Source of the DNA: Saprospiraceae bacterium
Lineage (GTDB): Bacteria; Bacteroidota; Bacteroidia; Chitinophagales; Saprospiraceae
Reading direction: 5' to 3'
NCBI GenBank assembly: GCA_016714785.1
Contig: JADKCC010000015.1
Location: 145,212 to 209,211 of the forward strand
Length of the DNA stretch: 64,000 bases
Positions 17,622-26,319 of this stretch are shown in pieces (position 1 is the first letter of the stretch; every line of letters starts with the position of its first letter). The position numbers were made by a program, and so were the translations under genes. The notes beneath the pieces were generated by a model. The model did no database searches. It had not been told where the DNA came from and saw nothing but the letters and a program-made list of their open reading frames with translations.

Positions 17622-20237
17622 ATGACATCCAACGAAATAAGACAGAAATTTCTAGACTTTTTTGCTAGTAAAAACCATAAAATAGTAGGTTCGGCACCCA
17701 TCGTAGTTAAAGATGATCCTACCTTGATGTTTACCAATGCCGGTATGAATCAGTTCAAAGACTACTTCCTTGGCAATAGAAAACCGGACAATCCTAGGAT
17801 AGCAGATACGCAAAAATGCTTGAGAGTCAGTGGAAAACATAATGATCTCGAAGAAGTAGGTGTGGACACTTATCACCATACCATGTTTGAGATGCTGGGC
17901 AACTGGAGTATTGGCGATTATTTTAAAGCCGAAGCCATAGCTTGGAGTTGGGAATTATTGACTGAAGTATATAAATTACCTAAGGATAGATTGTATGTAT
18001 CTGTTTTCGAAGGTGACCCAAAAGAAAATCTACCACCATCACAGATTGCACTCAAAGAATGGTCAAAATTGGTGCCGCAGGAACACATCATTTATGGAAA
18101 CAAAAAAGATAATTTCTGGGAAATGGGCGATACCGGTCCATGTGGGCCATGTAGTGAGATCCACGTGGATTTGCGATCTGACGAAGAGAGAGCATTGATT
18201 CCTGGGAAGGATTTGGTTAATAATGACCATCCACAAGTCATAGAAATATGGAACAATGTATTCATCCAATACAACAGAAAAGCGGATGGTTCGTTAGAGC
18301 AATTGCCTGCCATGCACGTAGATACAGGTATGGGATTTGAACGATTGGTTCGCGCCATTCAGAACAAACAAAGCAATTATGATACTGATGTATTTACAGG
18401 AACAATTGCTGAAGTAGAAAAAATAACTGGTAAAACTTATACGTATGGAGATGGAAAGCAAGACATTTCATTCCGAGTATTGGCAGACCATATTCGTGCA
18501 ATTGCGTTTACAATCGCAGACGGTCAACTTCCATCAAATAATGGTGCTGGATATGTGATTCGCCGTATTTTGAGACGAGCTGTGCGATATTATTATACAT
18601 TTTTGGATTACAAACAACCTTTGTTGTACCAGTTGATTCCTGTTTTGTCTAGACAATTTGAACACGTATTTCCAGAATTGTACCTGCAGAAGTCATTTGT
18701 AGAGAAAGTAATCAGAGAAGAAGAAAAGTCATTTTTAAAGACACTCGAAGGCGGATTAAGAAGGATAGAAGACCTAAAAGTTTCGGACAATCAAGTAGAT
18801 GGAAATGATGTTTTTGAATTGTACGATACTTATGGATTTCCGGTAGATTTGACTCGACTGATCGCTGAAGAACGTGGTTGGAAAGTCGATGAAGAAGGAT
18901 TTACTGCCGCATTGAATATACAAAAAGAAAGATCACGAGCCGATGCTAAAAGAGAAACAGGAGATTGGGTGATAGTAGGGCAGGAAGGACAAACCACGTT
19001 TACGGGATATGATGACTTGATCGTACAAGAAGCCAAAGCCATAAAATACAGAGTGCTCAAGCAAAAAGACCAAGAATTATATCAATTGGTATTAAACACT
19101 ACACCTTTTTATCCAGAAGGTGGCGGACAAGTAGGGGATACTGGGTTTTTGATGTTTGATGGCGAGTTCGTCAAAGTATTGGACACAAAAAAGGAAAATG
19201 ATCTTATCATCCATTTTGTAGATCGAATACCTGATAATATCGATTCGCAAATATATGGAGAAGTAGATGCGACCAAAAGGATGCTCACTGAAAACAATCA
19301 CTCTGCGACGCACTTGTTACATGCAGCCTTGAGACAAGTTTTGGGTACACACGTACAGCAAAAAGGGTCATTGGTCAAAGAAGATTATTTGAGATTTGAT
19401 ATTTCACATTTTCAGAAAATCACCGACCAAGAGATTGCTCAAGTAGAAAAAATAGTTAACGAAAAAATCCGTGAAAACATACATCTCGAAGAAGCAAGAG
19501 CATTACCTATAGAAGAAGCCAAAAAATCTGGAGCCATGATGCTTTTTGGTGAAAAATATGGAGATACCGTGCGTATGATCACTTTCGATCCCACTTATTC
19601 TCGTGAGCTATGTGGTGGTTGTCATGTGAAAGCAACAGGTCAATTGGGTTTTTTTAAGATAACATCCGAAGGTGGTATTGCTGCAGGTGTGCGAAGGATA
19701 GAAGCTGTAACTGCAGTAAAAGCTGAAGAATATATCAATGATCAAATGTATGAATTGACAGCGATCAAGTCATTTTTCAAAAACAACATCAATACTGCAA
19801 AAAACATCTCTGACTTACAGGATGAGAATAAAAATTTGCAACGTGAGATAGAGAAATTAAGAGCAATCCAAGCCGCTTCCTTAAAAGACAATCTCGTGAG
19901 CAGTGCTAAAAATATGGATGGTGTGAAGGTATTGGCTGTAAAGCTAAAAGATATGGATAGCAAATCTGCCAAAACATTGGCTCATAATATTCAAGTTGAA
20001 TTAGGTGATTCTGTAATTTTGTTTGGACTAGAAGATCAAGGTAAAGCCACAATCATGCTGACAATATCTGAAGCGCTGACCAAATCGAAATCGTGGCACG
20101 CAGGCAATATTGTGAAAGCTTTAGCCACAGATATCAATGGAGGTGGCGGCGGACAGGCATTTTTTGCTACAGCCGGAGGAACAGAAGTAAGTGGATTGGA
20201 CAAAGCATTGTCAAGGCTGGATGAATATTTGAAGTAA
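17622..20237 (+). CDS. alaS: Alanyl-tRNA synthetase
   Basis: A full-length class II synthetase of 871 residues. The N-terminal catalytic domain begins TSNEIRQKFLDFFASKNHKI and contains TNAGMNQFKDYFLG, the HHTMFEMLGNWSIGDYF block and GDTGPCGPCSEIH. The tRNA-recognition region follows. The editing domain has the zinc/deacylation motif HSATHLLHAALRQ, with CGGCH near residue 663-667. The C-terminal DHHA1 part ends with GGGGGQAFFATAGG. All key motifs are intact, so it should charge tRNA-Ala and clear mischarged Ser and Gly. A short lipoprotein gene follows 22 bases later and may be co-transcribed. Confidence 0.99.
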   Translation: MTSNEIRQKFLDFFASKNHKIVGSAPIVVKDDPTLMFTNAGMNQFKDYFLGNRKPDNPRIADTQKCLRVSGKHNDLEEVGVDTYHHTMFEMLGNWSIGDYFKAEAIAWSWELLTEVYKLPKDRLYVSVFEGDPKENLPPSQIALKEWSKLVPQEHIIYGNKKDNFWEMGDTGPCGPCSEIHVDLRSDEERALIPGKDLVNNDHPQVIEIWNNVFIQYNRKADGSLEQLPAMHVDTGMGFERLVRAIQNKQSNYDTDVFTGTIAEVEKITGKTYTYGDGKQDISFRVLADHIRAIAFTIADGQLPSNNGAGYVIRRILRRAVRYYYTFLDYKQPLLYQLIPVLSRQFEHVFPELYLQKSFVEKVIREEEKSFLKTLEGGLRRIEDLKVSDNQVDGNDVFELYDTYGFPVDLTRLIAEERGWKVDEEGFTAALNIQKERSRADAKRETGDWVIVGQEGQTTFTGYDDLIVQEAKAIKYRVLKQKDQELYQLVLNTTPFYPEGGGQVGDTGFLMFDGEFVKVLDTKKENDLIIHFVDRIPDNIDSQIYGEVDATKRMLTENNHSATHLLHAALRQVLGTHVQQKGSLVKEDYLRFDISHFQKITDQEIAQVEKIVNEKIRENIHLEEARALPIEEAKKSGAMMLFGEKYGDTVRMITFDPTYSRELCGGCHVKATGQLGFFKITSEGGIAAGVRRIEAVTAVKAEEYINDQMYELTAIKSFFKNNINTAKNISDLQDENKNLQREIEKLRAIQAASLKDNLVSSAKNMDGVKVLAVKLKDMDSKSAKTLAHNIQVELGDSVILFGLEDQGKATIMLTISEALTKSKSWHAGNIVKALATDINGGGGGQAFFATAGGTEVSGLDKALSRLDEYLK

Positions 20238-20259
20238 TTGGTTGGTCAATAATATTTGA

Positions 20260-20613
20260 ATGAAAGAATTTTTGTGGAATGTGTTCGTATGTTTTTGTCT
20301 CTTACTTATGGTAAGTTGCAAATCGTTTTTGGGTAAATCAGGCCATGATGGACTTTCGTTGACAGATTGTCTCAATGAAAGAAAAAGCCAAGAAACATTG
20401 CGCAATCAACAAGGTAGTATCATGCAAGTAGCGGACCAATATGTCATACTTTCTCAAGATGGCAATAGTCGATATTTGGCATGTAATCTACCTGAGACGT
20501 ACAAAAAAGAAGGAGAAAAGGTTAGTTATACATTGATAGTCAAAGAGATCTATCCTAATGAGCGATTAATTGCAACACCCGCATATCTCACGGAAATCAT
20601 TTTAAAGCCATAA
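20260..20613 (+). CDS. Uncharacterised lipoprotein
   Basis: A protein of 117 residues. The signal peptide ends in a lipobox (LLLMVSCKS), so it should be lipid-anchored. The mature part contains a small beta-rich domain (IMQVADQYVILSQDGNSRYL ... VSYTLIVKEIYPNERLIATP), resembling the short oligonucleotide-binding-like lipoproteins common in Bacteroidetes, but I do not assign a family. It begins 22 bases after alaS. Confidence 0.75.
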   Translation: MKEFLWNVFVCFCLLLMVSCKSFLGKSGHDGLSLTDCLNERKSQETLRNQQGSIMQVADQYVILSQDGNSRYLACNLPETYKKEGEKVSYTLIVKEIYPNERLIATPAYLTEIILKP

Positions 20614-20663
20614 ACCTTAGACCATAAACCTTAAACAATACACACCTTAAACAATAAAAAAAA

Positions 20664-20990
20664 ATGAGCGAATTAAAATGGAGTTACAATGAGTTTTTAG
20701 CTTTTCTATTGATCTATATCTCACAAGTGGATATGGAATTCGCAGAAGAAGAAAAAGCCATGATCCGAAATAAAGTAGGAGAGCAAACGTATGATAAAAT
20801 GGTGGCTGAGTTTGAAGCAATGAGCGATTACAAAGCTTATGAAACGATATTGTCATATAAAGGTGTATATTTCCCTACCATTGAGCAAAAAAATGAGTTG
20901 ATTGACAAAATGAAAGACTTATTTCATGCAGATGCAGATTTTAATATAATGGAAAAGGAGTTATTGCACTTTTTGGATAAGATGATGTAA
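20664..20990 (+). CDS. Small helical protein, possibly TerB-like
   Basis: An acidic, wholly helical protein of 108 residues (MSELKWSYNEFLAFLLIYIS...). The pattern of a helix, then VDMEFAEEEKAMIRNKVG, and a second acidic loop HADADFNIMEKELLHFL, resembles the TerB-like fold, in which acidic loops may bind metal. This is a resemblance, not a firm assignment. The upstream 45 bases contain short near-repeats of AAACCTTAAACAATA. Confidence 0.6.
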   Translation: MSELKWSYNEFLAFLLIYISQVDMEFAEEEKAMIRNKVGEQTYDKMVAEFEAMSDYKAYETILSYKGVYFPTIEQKNELIDKMKDLFHADADFNIMEKELLHFLDKMM

Positions 20991-21156
20991 GTGTGTTGTT
21001 TTAACCAGTAAGTTCACTAATGGAAGCACTTAGATAATAAAGGTAGATGTGATGAAACACATTGTCTTTAAAATTCTATGTGGTAAATTAAATCTACTTG
21101 AATTTTACTATTTTTAGACAATCTAGTTTGATGATATAATTATTGAGTTTATTGTT

Positions 21157-21164
21157 TAACTTTG
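21157..21164 (+). promoter_or_regulatory. Candidate -7 element (TAACTTTG) for the AAA/TOPRIM module
   Basis: TAACTTTG matches TAnnTTTG and is 18 bases upstream of the ATPase start codon. No -33 TTG is seen at the expected spacing. Confidence 0.4.
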
Positions 21165-21182
21165 CCATAAATACAAAGATTA

Positions 21183-22230
21183 ATGTTTGATAAAATAGAA
21201 ATCAAAGGTTTTAAATCAATTGTCAATGACACTATAGAACTAGGCAGAGTCAATGTGTTTATAGGAGAAAATGGTTGTGGCAAATCCAATATTTTAGAAG
21301 CTTTTGCATATTTGAGTACGGAAGAGACAGCCAAATGACCTAAGACAATCTGCTTTCTGAGAAAGGAGTTAAGACTTGCAAAACCATCTTTTGACTTAAG
21401 TTCATTCAAAGGTCAGAAACTTAAGCAATGTTAATCAGCATTTTTTCATTAAATAATTCAAATTTTTACAAATTGAATTACATATTAAGAATTAATGAAA
21501 ATGAAAGATTTAGTGAATCGACTAAATCAATAAGTATGAAGAAAATTCTTAAACCTATCAAATCTTTTGCTTGAATACACCTGCGCTCAGAGGACTTACA
21601 GGTTTAAGCAAGTCTCAGCCTTTGGGTATATATGGAGAAAGTCTAGATGTACTTCTCGCTAATCTTGACGAAGCTGAGACTGTTCAGCTGAAGGCCTATA
21701 GTTACATGATTGATTGGCTCGATAAATACATTGATAGATATACAAGATATTATGAAGTTAAACAACTTATAAACTGAATTATAGGGCATCAAGCTTACTT
21801 TTCTGATAGGATTATGGCAAAAGGCAATAATGTATTCTCCATAGAAAATGCCAACGAGGGAATCCTACATATTTTGTTTTATCTTGCGTTAATGATAAGC
21901 AAAAAGACACCTAAGTTTTTTGCGATTGACAATATAGAGTCATGTCTTAATCCGCATCTTGCAAGGCATATTACAAGTGAAATATGTAAATTGGCCAAAG
22001 AAAATGATAAACAATTACTCATCACAACTCATAATCCTGCCATCTTAGATGGATTGAATCTACATGATGATGAAATTAGACTTTTTGAAGTTTCTAGAAA
22101 TAAAAATGGCCACACAGTTACAAGAAGAATTAAAGTTAAGCCAGAACATCAAGATAGTGAAGGGAGAAGTTTAAAGCTTTCAGAACTTTGGACTAGAGGA
22201 TATTTAGGAGCAATTTCTGAAAATTTCTAG
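21183..22230 (+). pseudogene. Decayed AAA-family ATPase (defence-type, paired with TOPRIM protein)
   Basis: This is the remains of an ATPase of about 350 codons related to RecF/SMC-like predicted ATPases. The first 51 codons are intact (MFDKIEIKGFKSIVNDTIEL, with Walker A GENGCGKSN) and end in TGA at 21336. The section 21340-21570 reads only in pieces across frames. From 21571 the protein resumes in another frame (NTPALRGLTGLSKSQPLGIY) and is cut again by TGA at 21775-21777. The last part (21814-22230) carries the signature-like region (NANEGILHILFYLAL), Walker B (KFFAIDNIESCLNP) and the H-loop (LLITTHNPAILDGL). Several independent lesions make a sequencing explanation unlikely. The next gene starts 1 base after the final stop. 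Confidence 0.85.
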
Positions 22231-22231
22231 T

Positions 22232-22903
22232 ATGATTGTAGGAATTATTGCGGAAGGTGTTACCGACCAGCGGGTAATCAGAAATATTCTTTATTCATTT
22301 GAATTAGAAAAAAATCAAATACGTTTTTTAAGACCCGAATTATCAAAAGATGCAACTGACGGTTTTAGAAATATGTCTGAGAGAGAGTTTGGTAGCTGGA
22401 CGAATGTTAAAGATGAATGTGTACAGAAAAATAGTGTAAATCCTTTCTTTAATAATATATTAGATGAAGAAAAGGTATTAGTAATTCAACTAGATTCTGA
22501 TGTTTGTTCTAATTATGGTGTTAGTGAAGTAATTCCTATCAATAATCATACTTCTATTGACCTACAAAGGAGTAGAGTAATTGATAAAATAAAAGAATGG
22601 ATGGAAAATGCATTTAGTGAACAAATAGGATATGCTATTTGTGTTAGAAACATGGATGCATGGGTTTTGTCTTTGGATGAATTTAAACCCCAAAAAGATA
22701 CATCTTTGATTTCAGACCCGAAAAATCAATTAAAAAAAACTGGAAATAAAAACCTTCGTTTAAGATCTCAAGCAGAAGCTTATGAATTGATTTCAGATTC
22801 ATTTAGCAAGAAGAAAAATCTATCAAAGGCTATCCTTAAAAATGAAAGTTTGAAGCTTTTTGTAACTGAAATGGAGCTTTTAGTCAGACCAAAATCTTCA
22901 TGA
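22232..22903 (+). CDS. TOPRIM-like partner protein of AAA ATPase
   Basis: An intact protein of 223 residues. The N-terminus IIAEGVTDQRVIRNIL (Glu8) and a downstream VLVIQLDSDVC (Asp88, Asp90) have the E...DxD arrangement of TOPRIM nucleases. A later ICVRNMDAWVLSLDEF resembles the motif common to TOPRIM partners of AAA ATPases. Such two-gene pairs (for example PARIS AriA/AriB, or the fused arrangement in GajA and OLD proteins) act in phage defence; membership in a named system cannot be decided by eye. The gene abuts the ATPase pseudogene, so the pair was probably co-translated. It remains open although its partner is broken. Confidence 0.7.
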   Translation: MIVGIIAEGVTDQRVIRNILYSFELEKNQIRFLRPELSKDATDGFRNMSEREFGSWTNVKDECVQKNSVNPFFNNILDEEKVLVIQLDSDVCSNYGVSEVIPINNHTSIDLQRSRVIDKIKEWMENAFSEQIGYAICVRNMDAWVLSLDEFKPQKDTSLISDPKNQLKKTGNKNLRLRSQAEAYELISDSFSKKKNLSKAILKNESLKLFVTEMELLVRPKSS

Positions 22904-23011
22904 TGAAATGAGTATGAGCAATAACACACAAACCGTTAAGATTATTTCAATGCGAATTCCATCTGGCTTTTATAAACAGGCATTCAGAGAATGTCAATAA
23001 AAAATAAACAG

Positions 23012-24406
23012 ATGAAATCCAAAATTTACGCAGTAGTTGACATCGAGACGACAGGCGGTATGGCTCGAAGAGATCGTATCACCGAGATAGCTATTGCGCT
23101 TTATGATGGTGAAAAAATAATAAACTCTTTTCAGTCATTGGTCAATCCCGAAAGATCTATTCCTACCGAAATCACGCGTATCACAGGAATTACGAATAGT
23201 ATGGTAGCCAATGCACCCAAGTTTTATGAAGTGGCCAAACAAGTGGTGGAGATGACAGAAGGTGCCATTTTTGTAGCGCATAATGTAAGGTTTGATTATA
23301 GTTTTATCAGGGAAGAGTTTGCGGCACTTGGTTTTACATTTACTCGCAAACAATTGTGTACTGTGGTATTGAGCCGCAAAGCATTTCCAGGCTTAAGGTC
23401 TTATAGTTTGGGTAATCTCATCAGACATTTTGATATCAAAGTTGAAAATCGCCACCGAGCTATGGACGATGTTTTAGCTACGGTCAATGTATTAGGCAGA
23501 ATACTCGGGCAAGAAGGTGGTGTGCATCAAGTAGATAGAATCATTAATGCTGGCATCAAAGCTTCTCATCTTCCCAAAGATATTTCGATGGAACGCATTC
23601 ATAGTTTGCCCGAAAGTACTGGTGTTTACTATTTTTACAATGAATATGGCCATGTCATTTATGTGGGCAAAAGTATCAATATTCGCAAACGGATCATGCA
23701 GCATTTCGGTAATATTGATGACAAAACAGACAAGTTTATCAAAAAAGTAGCTGACATTACTTACGAAGAAACTGGCAATGAACTCGTAGCTATGTTGCTA
23801 GAATCTAGCGAAATTAAAGCATTACAACCTGAAATTAACAAAGCACAACGGACGAAGGATTATCCATATTTTATCCATCATTATGTAGATGAAAAAGGTT
23901 ATATACGGTTTGATTGGGACAAGTCGAGTGTGAAGTCTCGGCAAAATAAAACTATTCTAAACCATTATGGATCAAAGGGTTCGGCTCGTGGGCACTTGAT
24001 GATGATAACGGAACAATTAGGTCTTTGTTCAGGACTTACTGGATTGTACGAATCTGTGGGCAGTTGTTTTTATTATCAAACAGGTGCTTGTAGTGGCGCT
24101 TGTCAACATATAGAAACGCCTGAATCTTACAATGAGCGAGCCGCTGAAGCCATAGAATATCTACAAAGGAGTTTTATAGACAATTTTTTCTTGGTCACCG
24201 ATGGCAAATCCAATGAAGAAAAAGCCATAGTTCTAATAGAAGATGGACATTATCGTGGATATGGTTATATGCAGATCGATGATATGAGTCAAGGTGTAGA
24301 AGAATGGAAAGAAGCCATCAAATACATGTCACCCAATCCTGAGTGCAATCAGATTGTAATGACCTGGATAGATAAACATCCTATGACAAAAGTTGTAAAG
24401 TTTTGA
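23012..24406 (+). CDS. DEDDh exonuclease / GIY-YIG nuclease fusion protein
   Basis: A protein of 464 residues from the ATG at 23012; an in-frame ATG at 22991 would add seven residues before KSKIYAVVD. Residues 1-165 are a DnaQ-like 3'-5' exonuclease: DIETTGG (ExoI), VAHNVRFDYSFI (ExoII), and HRAMDDVLAT (ExoIII, DEDDh type). Residues about 200-280 are a GIY-YIG domain (TGVYYFYNEYGHVIYVGKSINIRKR split over two motifs) like that of UvrC and Cho. The C-terminus has a Cys-containing region (FYYQTGACSGACQH). This DnaQ/UvrC-like fusion is widespread in Bacteroidetes and probably serves DNA repair. Confidence 0.9.
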   Translation: MKSKIYAVVDIETTGGMARRDRITEIAIALYDGEKIINSFQSLVNPERSIPTEITRITGITNSMVANAPKFYEVAKQVVEMTEGAIFVAHNVRFDYSFIREEFAALGFTFTRKQLCTVVLSRKAFPGLRSYSLGNLIRHFDIKVENRHRAMDDVLATVNVLGRILGQEGGVHQVDRIINAGIKASHLPKDISMERIHSLPESTGVYYFYNEYGHVIYVGKSINIRKRIMQHFGNIDDKTDKFIKKVADITYEETGNELVAMLLESSEIKALQPEINKAQRTKDYPYFIHHYVDEKGYIRFDWDKSSVKSRQNKTILNHYGSKGSARGHLMMITEQLGLCSGLTGLYESVGSCFYYQTGACSGACQHIETPESYNERAAEAIEYLQRSFIDNFFLVTDGKSNEEKAIVLIEDGHYRGYGYMQIDDMSQGVEEWKEAIKYMSPNPECNQIVMTWIDKHPMTKVVKF

Positions 24407-24416
24407 GTTTCTGCTG

Positions 24417-24668
24417 CTATTTGGTCCTATTCTTTATTACAGTGACACTATCTTGCTGAAAAGATGTTTCTCCATGGCACGAAGTAAAATACACCGCATT
24501 AAATCCATCTACAAATCTGTAAACTTTGCACCCATCATGCTCAAAAAGATATGAGACCTTATAATCCTTATTGTTTGATGATGGTTTGGTGTAAATAGGC
24601 ATTTTTGGTGTACAAGATGCAAATGGTAACATTGCTCCAATGATGATTAACAAATTAATACGTTTCAT
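24417..24668 (-). CDS. DUF4884-like small lipoprotein
   Basis: A protein of 83 residues starting MKRINLLIIIGAMLPFASC, with a lipobox Cys at position 19. The mature domain DGCKVYRFVDGFNAVYFTSC matches the pattern of the DUF4884 family. The open frame extends 46 codons upstream, but only this Met gives a proper lipoprotein signal. It is divergent from the TspO-like gene, with 126 bases between them. Confidence 0.75.
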   Translation of the reverse strand: MKRINLLIIIGAMLPFASCTPKMPIYTKPSSNNKDYKVSYLFEHDGCKVYRFVDGFNAVYFTSCHGETSFQQDSVTVIKNRTK

Positions 24669-24757
24669 GAATATGATTTTATTTATTTTTAGAGAAAGAT
24701 AATAGCCAATTAGCCAAAATAACAACAAAAAACAGGAATTTAACACCAATTTAAGTT

Positions 24758-24765
24758 TACCTTTG
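24758..24765 (+). promoter_or_regulatory. Candidate -7 element (TACCTTTG) for the TspO-like gene
   Basis: TACCTTTG matches TAnnTTTG and lies 29 bases before the ATG. No -33 TTG was found at the expected spacing. Confidence 0.35.
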
Positions 24766-24794
24766 ACAATAATTAACTTTAAGTCTAATATAAT

Positions 24795-25613
24795 ATGAAT
24801 ATACAAAATACTCCACTTAAATGGATAGTGCTAAATCTAGTTTCAGTCATTTTTGCCTTGACACTCAATTTTTTGGCAGTGTCATTGCCTATCAATAACA
24901 AAACCACGAGTGAACTCTCAGATGCATATCCCAACTTATTTGTTCCATCAGGATTTACCTTTAGTATTTGGGGTATTATTTATTTGCTAATGATCGTATT
25001 TCTGGTGTATCAAGCATGGCAATATCGTCAAAATGGAAAACAAACAATGCAAATCATATTAGCGATAAGCCCATGGTTTTTTATCAGTGGTTTGGCCAAT
25101 GGATTATGGATTTTAGCTTGGCATTATGAATTAATATGGCTTTCACTTTGTATTATGTTTGCAATTTTATATAGTTTGGTGAAGATATATCTCATTTTGG
25201 ACCATAAGAGGCCAAATAACTTTGGTGACAATCTATCTATCAGGATCTTTTTTAGCGTATATCTTGGTTGGATTAGTGTTGCTACTATTGCTAATGTGAC
25301 TACATTTTTGGTTTCTATCGGTTGGGTTGGTGTACTTTTTGGTGAGTCCACTTGGGCCATCATTATGGTGGTGATTGCGACTATATTGGGTATAGTAATG
25401 ATCTTCAGAAAACAAGATGTAATTTACCCATTAGTCATAATTTGGGCACTCTATGGTATTTTATCTAAACAAATTTCTGGATTGCCCAATACTTCAGGCG
25501 ACGTAGCAAAGATGGCCCAATATGCTATGACAATGCTCATCATATACACTATACTTAATCTTGTTGGAAAACGATCTTATTTTTTGAAAAATAATAATTG
25601 GCATAAAGATTGA
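24795..25613 (+). CDS. TspO/tryptophan-rich sensory-like membrane protein
   Basis: An integral membrane protein of 272 residues with about eight hydrophobic segments and many tryptophans. The block LFVPSGFTFSIWGIIYLLM and later SPWFFISGLANGLWILAWHY resemble the TspO/MBR-related family of tryptophan-rich sensory proteins, in the longer version common in Bacteroidetes. It ends with a basic tail. The ligand is unknown. It stands alone, with its own promoter-like element upstream. Confidence 0.75.
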   Translation: MNIQNTPLKWIVLNLVSVIFALTLNFLAVSLPINNKTTSELSDAYPNLFVPSGFTFSIWGIIYLLMIVFLVYQAWQYRQNGKQTMQIILAISPWFFISGLANGLWILAWHYELIWLSLCIMFAILYSLVKIYLILDHKRPNNFGDNLSIRIFFSVYLGWISVATIANVTTFLVSIGWVGVLFGESTWAIIMVVIATILGIVMIFRKQDVIYPLVIIWALYGILSKQISGLPNTSGDVAKMAQYAMTMLIIYTILNLVGKRSYFLKNNNWHKD

Positions 25614-25722
25614 ATATAAATTAACAGTTTTGGTTTTCAATAAGATATCATTGAATATTTTACATACTTTTTTGTAAGGTGTACTTCTTTTGAAATTTAA
25701 ACGTTATAACTAAATTGATTGT

Positions 25723-26160
25723 ATGAAATTCAGGTATTTATTAGTCTTAATGGCAAGTTTGATAATTGTTTTTTCGTGTGTTCGCGAAGAAGAAAATATA
25801 CTTCCTATTCCTTTTGGCAAAATCATTGGGAATTATAACGGTACATCTAAACTTTGTTTGGCTCAAGATATTTTTTCTGATACGCTGTGTAATGCAGGCA
25901 CTCCAAATACTTTTAGAATTTATATACATAACTTAACCACCATCAATATTAGTGACGAAACAAACACTTATGATACATTAAAACTAAGCTATATTAAAAC
26001 TGAAAAAACAGGAAGTGACGCAACTCATTATTTTGAATCAAAGAAAGAAAATTCCTTTTACACTTTGATTTACTTTGATAAGATCGGGTCAGTGACATTT
26101 GAAAACAGAACAATCACAGATAGTAATGTTACTACAGAATATTTTATAGGTAGTAAATAA
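25723..26160 (+). CDS. Uncharacterised lipoprotein
   Basis: A protein of 145 residues. The signal peptide ends in a lipobox (LIIVFSCVRE). The mature part is predicted beta-rich (IIGNYNGTSKLC ... TFRIYIHNLTTINISD ... ESKKENSFYTLIYFDKIGSV), similar in style to small beta-barrel lipoproteins, but I recognise no family. It lies between the TspO-like gene and the GH13 gene. Confidence 0.7.
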   Translation: MKFRYLLVLMASLIIVFSCVREEENILPIPFGKIIGNYNGTSKLCLAQDIFSDTLCNAGTPNTFRIYIHNLTTINISDETNTYDTLKLSYIKTEKTGSDATHYFESKKENSFYTLIYFDKIGSVTFENRTITDSNVTTEYFIGSK

Positions 26161-26319
26161 TAATGGACTTCTTCCTGTTTATGAATAAGCTTCATTTAAT
26201 TGGAAAAGGAAGTATTTGTTAATGGCGTAAAAAATACAATTAAAATTAGAGTGTTATTGACAAATAGAAGTTACTTTTACACTTAATGTCATTCATACAA
26301 TAACTGATAATATATTAAC

